From the NCBI GenBank assembly GCA_937139415.1, contig CAKZPS010000025.1, forward strand, positions 1 through 50,101: a stretch of DNA of 50,101 bases, read 5' to 3'. The DNA is from an uncultured bacterium (GTDB taxonomy: Bacteria; Atribacterota; Atribacteria; Atribacterales; Caldatribacteriaceae). This document shows, one piece after another, positions 43,380 through 50,101 of this stretch. The notes under the pieces are model-generated. The model did no database searches. It was not told where the DNA came from and worked only from the letters and a program-made list of their open reading frames with translations. Each line of letters begins with the position of its first letter. The stretch's first letter is position 1. Position numbers and translations under genes: made by a program.

Positions 43380-44354
43380 TTAGAAATCAAATATATCTAC
43401 GTTCTCTGGAGTTAACAAAGTATCAGGAACGTATGAGAAACGTTCCTCAGGTATCGTAACCGGAATGCCTGCCCAATCAAAATTCTGTCCCGGTTCGGGA
43501 AGAGATCCGTTGACCAGATAATTGTAGGCAATTTTGACACCAAGATAAGTCATTTGTGCCGGATCAAGTGCCAGCGCTCCTTTTACCCAACCCTTTTTAA
43601 CCGCTTCCGCATTTTGCTTCGGGAGGGCAACACCCCAAACAGCTACCTTGCCAGCTAAGCCAGCATTCACCAACGCCTGTACGGCAGCAGGGACACCAGT
43701 AGTGACGGTACTCGCAAAACCGGCGAGATCGGGATGAGCTTGGAGAATTGATTCACACTGACTCAAAGCCTTTTCATAATCATTATCATTGGCAAAAACC
43801 CCGACAATAGTGATGTCAGGATATTCGCTCAATACTCTCTCTATGGCCTGTTGCCTTTTTGCCAAAAATGGCGAGCCTAAACCACCCGTTAGAATCGCTA
43901 CCTTACCCTTATACCCTATTTCTTCCGCAAGACCTTTACCAATATTGACGCCGCTTTGAGTCGGTTCCCAACCAGAAGCAGTCCAAATAACTTCTGTTCC
44001 AGGGGCACCTATGTCGAAGCCGAAAATGGGAATATCCTTTTTAATAGCATCCGCTATCGGTTTAGCCATTGCCTCAGCATCCACTGCAGCCAAAACAATC
44101 GCATCAACGCCCCTATTAATCTGATCATTAAAAAAGTCTAATTGACGAGCTGCGTCCTCACGTTCTGGCGCGGTAAAAACCACTTTGATACCAAGATCTT
44201 GAGCCGCCTTTTTTGCTCCCTCTTCACATCGGACCCACCAAGGATGTCCTAATGAGAGAGGAATCACCGCAATTTCGATATCCTTTGCCCCCACCACGCA
44301 AACAAGACCCAGACAGAAAAACATGAACATCAAGGTACACCAAAGCTTCTTCAT
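43380..44354 (-). CDS. Sugar ABC transporter substrate-binding protein, RbsB/periplasmic-binding-4 type
   Basis: The predicted protein is 324 residues from the ATG at 44354 (AAGGGGGG upstream). The signal peptide is about 1-22 with cleavage near VVGA-K. The mature protein has the RbsB fold: IEIAVIPLSLGHPWW, DQINRGVDAIVLAAVDAEA, KVAILTGGLGSP and AGFASTVTTGVPAAVQAL. The fold binds monosaccharides, inositol or similar ring compounds; MocB of rhizopine catabolism is another member. It is the importer's recognition component and gives the best handle on the cluster's substrate. Confidence 0.93.
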   Translation of the reverse strand: MKKLWCTLMFMFFCLGLVCVVGAKDIEIAVIPLSLGHPWWVRCEEGAKKAAQDLGIKVVFTAPEREDAARQLDFFNDQINRGVDAIVLAAVDAEAMAKPIADAIKKDIPIFGFDIGAPGTEVIWTASGWEPTQSGVNIGKGLAEEIGYKGKVAILTGGLGSPFLAKRQQAIERVLSEYPDITIVGVFANDNDYEKALSQCESILQAHPDLAGFASTVTTGVPAAVQALVNAGLAGKVAVWGVALPKQNAEAVKKGWVKGALALDPAQMTYLGVKIAYNYLVNGSLPEPGQNFDWAGIPVTIPEERFSYVPDTLLTPENVDIFDF

Positions 44355-44406
44355 AAAAAACCCCCCTTTAATTCCCGACTCTATCGTCGGTAAAATAACC
44401 AACGCC

Positions 44407-45714
44407 TTATATGTCCTGTTGCATTTCACAAACAGCCTCAATGACTCCATCAGCCATGTACTTCATTTGTTCCTCATTAAGACCGTATAGTGGAAGATGG
44501 GTAAAACGATGATTAAAAACCTCTTCTGTGTGCGGACAACTCGCTTCAATTTCCCCTACCAAATACCCCATCCTTTTTAAGAGTTCAAATTTATAGAGAG
44601 GTGCAAAGTGGGGAATATTGGTAATCCCCCTATCGGTAAGTTTTTGCTTCAAGACTTGGATATCTCCCTTAGCTTTTTTCGGATCAATTTGCAAAAGAAA
44701 CAAGTGATGCGCGGAACGAATTTCATGATCATCCATGGGAGGGAGAATAATAGCGTCATTCTCCTTAAATCTTCCCACTAAATACTCAGCATTTCGTCTC
44801 CTTTTCTCGATTATCGAATCCAAACGTTTCATTTGTTGTAAAAGTCCAATTGCTTGTATTTCTGTCGATGAACTATTGCCAGCTACGAAAGGTCCATATT
44901 TACCCTCCAAAGCAACTACATCGTACAACCAATTCTTAATTTTCCGACTTAAATCGAGCCCTAAGAACCGGCACTTCCCAAAATCTTCACCAATAGGGAG
45001 ATCAGTACAAATAATCCCTCCTTCCCCGAACGAAGTAATGTTTTTCACTTCATGAAAACTAAACACACCAAAATGGCCAATAGTACCGACCTTTTTCCCT
45101 TTATACTCCGCACCAAAGGCATGTGCGGCATCCTCGATGACCACGAGATCGTGTTTTTCTGCTAATCGCATAATCGGATCCATATCTACTGGCCAACCAC
45201 CAATGTGAACGGGTATAATCACCTTAGTTTTCTCGGTAATTTTCCGTTCAACATCGGTAGGGTCCATATTTATGGAACGCGGATCCACATCGGCGAAAAC
45301 TACTTTAGCACCGATTGAAAGAGGATAGGAAATCGTCGCAATAAAAGTGATAGAAGGAGCTATAACTTCATCTCCTGGTCTCAAATTGGCATATTTGTAA
45401 GCTATTTCAAAACCAGCTGTCGCATTGGTAAGAAAAGCACAGTGTTTTACACCTAAGTAATCCCTTACTGTTTCCTCAAGTTCAAGAACTTTCGTCCCTA
45501 AGGAAAGTTTGCCAGGAGGCCTACTGACGTTACTTAATCGACGAATTGCTGCTTCAACCTCTTTGAGAACATTGTCGTAATCATTAGCGTTCTTTTGAAA
45601 AAGAAATTGAATGAGCTCAATAACATCATCTGCATTATAACTCTCCCCCACCGCGGCCCAAGGAACTCTTGCCGGGCCAGTATCGTATCGAAAATCAGAA
45701 GGTTTCTCTCCCAT
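44407..45714 (-). CDS. DegT/DnrJ/EryC1/StrS-family PLP aminotransferase
   Basis: The predicted protein is 435 residues from the ATG at 45714 (AAGGGGGTGG upstream). PLP-binding features include TNATAGFE (phosphate cup), D195 in VVIEDAAHAFGAEY and Schiff-base K224 in FSFHEVKNITSFGEGG. The N-terminus has about 40 extra residues (NANDYDNVLKEVEAAI region) compared with typical family members. Family enzymes interconvert keto- and amino-groups on sugars and cyclitols, usually in biosynthesis. Beside alanine dehydrogenase and an importer, the reverse (deaminating) direction is plausible. The amino acceptor is inferred, not seen. Confidence 0.9.
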   Translation of the reverse strand: MGEKPSDFRYDTGPARVPWAAVGESYNADDVIELIQFLFQKNANDYDNVLKEVEAAIRRLSNVSRPPGKLSLGTKVLELEETVRDYLGVKHCAFLTNATAGFEIAYKYANLRPGDEVIAPSITFIATISYPLSIGAKVVFADVDPRSINMDPTDVERKITEKTKVIIPVHIGGWPVDMDPIMRLAEKHDLVVIEDAAHAFGAEYKGKKVGTIGHFGVFSFHEVKNITSFGEGGIICTDLPIGEDFGKCRFLGLDLSRKIKNWLYDVVALEGKYGPFVAGNSSSTEIQAIGLLQQMKRLDSIIEKRRRNAEYLVGRFKENDAIILPPMDDHEIRSAHHLFLLQIDPKKAKGDIQVLKQKLTDRGITNIPHFAPLYKFELLKRMGYLVGEIEASCPHTEEVFNHRFTHLPLYGLNEEQMKYMADGVIEAVCEMQQDI

Positions 45715-45781
45715 CTTTTCCACCCCCTTCTCATCAAATCCCACAACTTTATAGGTTTTTATAAACTCACCCCTCACCTCT

Positions 45782-46885
45782 TTAAACAACTTCCTCCAGC
45801 GGTTGATAAGGTAATTGATGTGCCTCAGCCACTGCACGATTGGTCAAAATTCCTTTGTAAACGTTAACCCCCTTAGTCAAAGCTCGGTCAAGCTTCAAAA
45901 TTCCTTCACCACACGTTGCAATTTTCACCACGTAGGGAAGCGTAGATTGGGACAAGGCAAGGGTTGAAGTACGAGGATAAATTCCAGGAATGTTCGTAAC
46001 ACAGTAATGAATCACACCATTTATTTCGTAGGTTGGTTTTTCATGAGTAGTCGGAAAAGAGGTTTCTGAACAACCACCCTGGTCAATGGAAACATCTATC
46101 ACGACCGAACCCTTTTTCATAGAAGAGATCATTTCCTGCGTCACTAATTTGGGTGTTTTCGCACCAGGCAAAAGGACTGCACCAATTAAAAGATCACAGT
46201 CAACTAATTCTTCTGCAAGATCGTATTCAGATGTTCTACGGTAACAAACGTTAGGAGGTAAAATACTCTCGAGGTATCGCATTCTTTCTCCGTCGATTTC
46301 AAACATTACCACCCGCGAACGCAGGCCGGCTGCCAATTTTGCTGCATTGAATCCCACTGTCCCACCACCGAGGATCACTACTTTTGCCGGTGATACCCCT
46401 GGGACACCACTCATTAATATGCCTTCCCCACAATAAACCTTGGAAAGAAGCAGAGCACCAATCAACACAGAAGCCCTACCAGCCACTTCACTCATGGGTT
46501 CTAATAACACAAGACGACCGTTTTCTTCCACCGTTTCATAGGCAATCCCGATGACCTTACGAGCCAAAAGAGATTCGGTAAGAGTCCTATTAGATGCTAA
46601 ATGCAAATAGGTAAAAAGAATCTGAGCGGGGCGAAAGAAATCGAGTTCTTCCTGTAAGGGTTCTTTTACTTTCAAAATCATCTCGGCATTTTCAAAGAGA
46701 TTCTTTTTGTCAACAATTGAGGCTCCTGAAGCTATGAAATCTTGATCGGGAAAACCACTACTTAAGCCCGCTCCTTCTTCAATCATCACTTGGTGTCCTC
46801 CTTTTACAAGAGTCATCACCCCTGCCGGCGTAATAGCCACACGATACTCATGATCTTTAATTTCCTTAGGAACCCCGATAATCAT
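45782..46885 (-). CDS. ald: Alanine dehydrogenase
   Basis: The predicted protein is 367 residues from the ATG at 46885 (AGGAGGGG 8 nt upstream). The family N-terminus is MIIGVPKEIKDHEYRVAITP, with substrate arginine R15, the lysine of ILKVKEPL and the catalytic histidine of FTYLHLA. The NAD site is VVILGGGTVGFNAAKLA. It catalyses reversible oxidative deamination of L-alanine to pyruvate and ammonium. Between a response regulator and a DegT aminotransferase it could recycle alanine formed by transamination. A role in general nitrogen or redox balance is the alternative. Its ribosome site is an exact 8-nt complement of the C-rich motif of the candidate small RNA. Confidence 0.96.
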   Translation of the reverse strand: MIIGVPKEIKDHEYRVAITPAGVMTLVKGGHQVMIEEGAGLSSGFPDQDFIASGASIVDKKNLFENAEMILKVKEPLQEELDFFRPAQILFTYLHLASNRTLTESLLARKVIGIAYETVEENGRLVLLEPMSEVAGRASVLIGALLLSKVYCGEGILMSGVPGVSPAKVVILGGGTVGFNAAKLAAGLRSRVVMFEIDGERMRYLESILPPNVCYRRTSEYDLAEELVDCDLLIGAVLLPGAKTPKLVTQEMISSMKKGSVVIDVSIDQGGCSETSFPTTHEKPTYEINGVIHYCVTNIPGIYPRTSTLALSQSTLPYVVKIATCGEGILKLDRALTKGVNVYKGILTNRAVAEAHQLPYQPLEEVV

Positions 46886-46961
46886 GAGTTGCCCCTCCTG
46901 CTTAAAATCACGATAAATTTGAGTCTTTCGAGATGTTCTTAACAACAAAGTGGGAAACTCT

Positions 46962-46982
46962 TTTCTCCTATCATAGGAGAAA
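46962..46982 (-). terminator. Hairpin between the response-regulator and ald genes
   Basis: TTTCTCCTAT (46962-46971) and ATAGGAGAAA (46973-46982) form a stem of about 9 bp with a minimal loop, extended by CTCTT/AAGAG. It follows the regulator stop by about 20 nt, so it may separate expression of regulators from catabolic genes. Confidence 0.45.
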
Positions 46983-47002
46983 GAAGAGAGGAAAAAACGA
47001 GG

Positions 47003-48628
47003 TTATTTTTTGATATCGTCAGGAATTTTTTGTTTTTTTTCAGAAGTAATTTTCCTCTTACGAAACTGTTGTGGGGTAACACCCTCAAACTTACGGAATA
47101 CCTCACTAAAGTAACGTACATTTTCATACCCGACTCGATTTGCTACTTCAGACACGTTTAAATTCCCTTGATTAAGAAGATCTCGCGCCTTCACCATCCT
47201 TCGTTCAACAAGATGTTCAGAAAAACTTTTCCCCGTTTCTTTTTTAATCAAAAAACTTAAATACGCAGGATTCAAATCCACCAAACGAGCAAGGTGGTTT
47301 AAACCAATATTATCACCATAATGTTCGTCAAGAAATTCGAGACACCTGCGGACTGCTAAAGAAAAACCAGCGCTATTTCCTTGAAACATCTGAGCAATAA
47401 TCTCAAGGTATTTTTTAAGCCAAACAAAAAAATCATCCCGAGTATGCAATTGCCCTATTTCTTTCCCCTGCATAAAGGGGTTGAGAGTATTCGGTACAGA
47501 CAATCTCTCCTCAAGAGCACACTGAAATGCCATTTCAGCCACATAAAAAGCCAACTGAGCATACTGTGAGGACTCGGCCCGATTCCTATCTAAATGGTAA
47601 AACAAACCCTCCAATTTCTGCTCCACCATGTTTTTGCTCCCAAAACGAACACGGTTAATCAAGTTCCGCACTTCCTCACGAAGAGATGGCTCTATAGGCG
47701 AGAATGATTCTTCTTGAGCTTTTGAAGCAAAGAAAATCTTTTGCCCTAAGAGAGATATCACCTGCTGATAAGCGCCATCTAATTCAAGGAGGGTCACTGG
47801 ACGACTACAAGCCACTAAAAATTTTCGAGTAAATTTCTTACGCAATGCATTCTCTATTTCGAGAGCAAGGAGAGAATCAGAAAAAGAAAGGGGTGATGAA
47901 GAAACCACCACTAATAATACATCAGTGTCATCGTCTTGAAGAATCAATAAGATTTCGCGTTTCATCTGTTTGAGTATTTCCTCGACATTCCTTTCTACTT
48001 TGAAACGAAAATCCTTGTATTGATGGTCATCCATCGATAGGCGTACTTGATAGGCACTACAAGCAGCTATAGCAATAACGACAACTTCCCGGTTTTGTAT
48101 ACCGAGAACTCCAATTTTTTCACGCAAATCGTGAAGCGATAGTTCATGTCTAAGGAGCTGCCAAAAAGTTTTTTCTAAGAAGGCCAATGAGCAACTTTTA
48201 AGCCTGTTCTCTAATCTTTCTTTCTCCCCTCGAGCGTCCTCTTCTTGTAAAATTGTTCGTCGTATCCTCTCAAGCACTTCACGAAGTTCTTTGAGGCTAC
48301 ACGGTTTCAAGAGGTAATCAATTGCCCCTAACTGAATGGCTTTTTTCAGCAAGGGAAAATCGTTGTAGCCACTGAGGATAATCACCTTGAGTTCAGGGAA
48401 GAGAGATCGAATCCTCTCCAAAGCTGTTAACCCATCCATAACTGGCATTCTCACATCTAAAATGACAATTTGGGGGTGAAACAGTGTTATCTTATTCAAC
48501 AACTCGTAACCGTTTTCTGCTTCGGCCACTACCTGATAGCCCATTTCATTCGCTAGGAGACTCTTCATGCCTTCCCGCACTAATTCTTCGTCATCAGCTA
48601 TGACAATAGATATCAGTTCATCCTCCAA
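47003..48628 (-). CDS. YesN-like response regulator (REC + linker + AraC-type HTH)
   Basis: The protein is 541 residues, starting at TTG 48628 after GAGGTGG. The REC domain has D12-D13-E14, phospho-acceptor D58 (VILDVRMPVMDG) and the lysine of DYLLKPCSLKE. About 300 residues of linker follow. The C-terminal double HTH (about 430-530) has IGLNHLARLVDLNPAYLSFL and NVSEVANRVGYENVRYFSEV. Overlaps the kinase gene by 11 nt. Likely activates the ald-to-Gfo/Idh genes. Confidence 0.94.
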   Translation of the reverse strand: MEDELISIVIADDEELVREGMKSLLANEMGYQVVAEAENGYELLNKITLFHPQIVILDVRMPVMDGLTALERIRSLFPELKVIILSGYNDFPLLKKAIQLGAIDYLLKPCSLKELREVLERIRRTILQEEDARGEKERLENRLKSCSLAFLEKTFWQLLRHELSLHDLREKIGVLGIQNREVVVIAIAACSAYQVRLSMDDHQYKDFRFKVERNVEEILKQMKREILLILQDDDTDVLLVVVSSSPLSFSDSLLALEIENALRKKFTRKFLVACSRPVTLLELDGAYQQVISLLGQKIFFASKAQEESFSPIEPSLREEVRNLINRVRFGSKNMVEQKLEGLFYHLDRNRAESSQYAQLAFYVAEMAFQCALEERLSVPNTLNPFMQGKEIGQLHTRDDFFVWLKKYLEIIAQMFQGNSAGFSLAVRRCLEFLDEHYGDNIGLNHLARLVDLNPAYLSFLIKKETGKSFSEHLVERRMVKARDLLNQGNLNVSEVANRVGYENVRYFSEVFRKFEGVTPQQFRKRKITSEKKQKIPDDIKK

Positions 48629-49886
48629 TTAATCCACCTCGCCTAAGCGCAAAAGGAATCCGCAATTGGATTGTTGTACCCCAACCCTTACGGCTTCTTA
48701 TAACAAGTTGATAATCATCACCATAATAATAATTCATCCGTTTTTGAATGTTCACCAGCCCAATACGACGGCGCTGCGTAGCATAGTTTCTATAATTTAT
48801 CTCTCCATCGTCGAACTTTTTATTTACCATTAATGACTTTTGCAGAGTTTCCGACATACCTACACCATCGTCAGATATTTCAAGAACAGCTTTCTGTCCA
48901 TCCTCTTGCCATCCACAAACTTTAACAGTACCAGGAACCCCTTTTGGCTCGATTCCATGTTCAATAGCATTCTCAACAAGAGGTTGCAAAACAAATTTGG
49001 GGATGGGAAAATTGAGTATTTCTGGTGCGACCTCAATGAGGTAAGAAATTCTATTACCATAACGAATCTTTTGAATAAAAAGATAGTTTTCTACGTGTTC
49101 GAGCTCTTCGCCAAGCGTAACAATACCACCCTTACGATCCAAACTATGACGCAGTATCTTTCCCAAAGCGTGCACTACTGCTTGGATATCTTCTACTCTA
49201 TGCAAGACTGCCAACCACTGAATAGAATCCAATGCATTATAGAGAAAGTGAGGATTAATTTGTGCCTCAAGAGCCTTGAGTTCTGTTTCTCGCAAGCGAA
49301 CTTCAGTATTTTTCATTTGCTTTTCAAGAAGGAGCATGGATTTCATTTCACTTATCTTCTGAATATTACGAGCATTGCGTTCTTTTTCTCTCATGTTTTC
49401 AAATAATAGGTTCACTACCTTATCAGCAATAGTGTGAAGAAGACGTGCAATCGCTTTTGTTCTGGTCAAGTCCAAAACTGGTATGTCTTTCAACGTCTGA
49501 AGTTGTTCCTCTCTAAAAGCCTTAGGAAAGGGGCTAAGACATCTCTCTATTCTCGCTTCATATCGCTCATGAGGAGTTTTCAATAAAATTTGGCCACAAA
49601 CAACCGAACCAACATGTAATCCTTCTACGACAATGGGAACAGCAATGTCAACTAAACCTGCATGGCAATGGTAAATAAAAGGTCCACCAATCTGAAAGGC
49701 TTTAAGAGCTCCTTCGATACCAGATTTCGTACATCGGAGACGACCCTCCTCAGAAAAAAACATACGCCGGCAGAAAGGACAAAAGTTCTCTGGAGGTACC
49801 GGCACAATGAGCTCCCCTTCTATACTCTGTATGGCAGTATAGAGTCCGGTGACTTTGCAAAAAACGTCTAACAACTCCTGTAACAA
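48618..49886 (-). CDS. Cytoplasmic histidine kinase with PocR sensory domain
   Basis: This kinase is 422 residues as given. The N-terminal PocR domain (about 1-165) has cysteines C36, C39, C52 and C74 in ENFCPFCRR, RLRCTKSG and IYHCHAGLVDIAVPI, then a coiled coil (about 165-205) and a LytS/YesM-type core with H213 in QINPHFLYN and VLQPLVENAIEHG. No transmembrane helix is seen, so it senses an intracellular ligand. The TTG at 49886 has no ribosome site. The frame stays open upstream for 23 codons, with PocR-like content, to an AAAGGAGG followed by ATA (49953-49955), so the real start is probably there. This kinase and the next gene begin the 12-gene cluster. Confidence 0.9.
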   Translation of the reverse strand: MLQELLDVFCKVTGLYTAIQSIEGELIVPVPPENFCPFCRRMFFSEEGRLRCTKSGIEGALKAFQIGGPFIYHCHAGLVDIAVPIVVEGLHVGSVVCGQILLKTPHERYEARIERCLSPFPKAFREEQLQTLKDIPVLDLTRTKAIARLLHTIADKVVNLLFENMREKERNARNIQKISEMKSMLLLEKQMKNTEVRLRETELKALEAQINPHFLYNALDSIQWLAVLHRVEDIQAVVHALGKILRHSLDRKGGIVTLGEELEHVENYLFIQKIRYGNRISYLIEVAPEILNFPIPKFVLQPLVENAIEHGIEPKGVPGTVKVCGWQEDGQKAVLEISDDGVGMSETLQKSLMVNKKFDDGEINYRNYATQRRRIGLVNIQKRMNYYYGDDYQLVIRSRKGWGTTIQLRIPFALRRGGLIGG

Positions 49887-50008
49887 ATTGCTGTTTTTGA
49901 CAACTTGAACTAAATTAAAGGGGCTTATCTGATAACTCAGCTCTTTTTTAGTTATAGAAAAAATCCCTCCTTTTTAAAAATATATTCCTTTTATTGCGTG
50001 TGATCAAG

Positions 50009-50035
50009 ACAGTACCTTAATCCCGATGGTGTCAA
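50009..50035 (-). promoter_or_regulatory. Putative promoter of the PocR-kinase cluster
   Basis: On the minus strand, perfect TTGACA (50030-50035), a short 15-nt spacer and TACTGT (50009-50014). The spacing is suboptimal, as at activator-dependent promoters. Nothing is recognisable in 50036-50101. Confidence 0.4.
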
Positions 50036-50101
50036 CTTATTGTAGGAGTGTTTTTTAAGATCCCCTTCTTTTCTCGTTTTGTTAGGCATGGTTCTTTCTA
50101 T

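Noticed and set aside
1-50101. CRISPR arrays, rRNA or tRNA genes
   Set aside because: No regularly spaced direct repeats and no rRNA- or tRNA-like segments were seen in the intergenic regions.

Overview
The window looks like chromosomal DNA of an anaerobic, sugar-fermenting, probably thermophilic bacterium with moderate GC. It carries a ferredoxin-linked indolepyruvate oxidoreductase, four sugar or oligosaccharide ABC importers, several glycoside hydrolases and two YesM/YesN-type two-component systems. Shine-Dalgarno sites are strong, TTG and GTG starts are frequent, and translational coupling is tight. All four solute-binding proteins have signal peptides that look type-I cleaved, without a lipobox cysteine, which points to a diderm cell with soluble periplasmic binding proteins. 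Atribacterota (Caldatribacterium-like) or a Thermotogota-like lineage would fit. No marker gene is present, so the phylum is a guess.

Layout. At 1-81 is the tail of an ISLre2-like transposase. At 295-4989 (+) is iorA-iorB followed by two OFA-type MFS transporters, all coupled by ATGA overlaps. At 5112-7695 are a nitroreductase, a broken uxaC and a frameshifted SHOCT protein. At 7837-16015 (-) is an L-arabinoside locus: GntR/LacI-type regulator, GH127, MalG, MalF, a binding protein and GH51, with a promoter/operator pair ahead of the binding-protein gene. At 16206-23289 (-) is a peptide-type (probably oligosaccharide) ABC importer led by an ArsR-type regulator. At 23985-30836 (-) are a two-component system, a sugar ABC importer and a URO-D-family protein. 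Divergent from these, at 31461-36316 (+), are a GH38 alpha-mannosidase, a decayed gene and a secreted GHL10-CBM9 protein. At 36351-36479 (-) is a candidate small RNA with its own consensus promoter, a C-rich anti-Shine-Dalgarno segment and a strong terminator. At 36523-49955 (-) is a 12-gene cluster: PocR-domain histidine kinase, YesN-type regulator, alanine dehydrogenase, DegT/StrS aminotransferase, ribose/inositol-type ABC importer, two SDRs, a cyclase-family hydrolase and a Gfo/Idh/MocA dehydrogenase.

How the parts work together. The left-centre loci import and trim plant-type oligosaccharides, probably arabinosides. The mannosidase/GHL10 block handles other glycans. The rightmost cluster is the most unusual. 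An aminotransferase that removes an amino group onto pyruvate, paired with alanine dehydrogenase to recycle the alanine, next to an RbsB-type importer and a MocA-type dehydrogenase, suggests catabolism of an amino sugar or aminocyclitol.

Two patterns cut across loci. A strong hairpin lies directly after each of the four binding-protein genes and before the next transporter gene. Gene decay is clustered in two stretches (5.8-7.7 kb and 34.1-34.5 kb).
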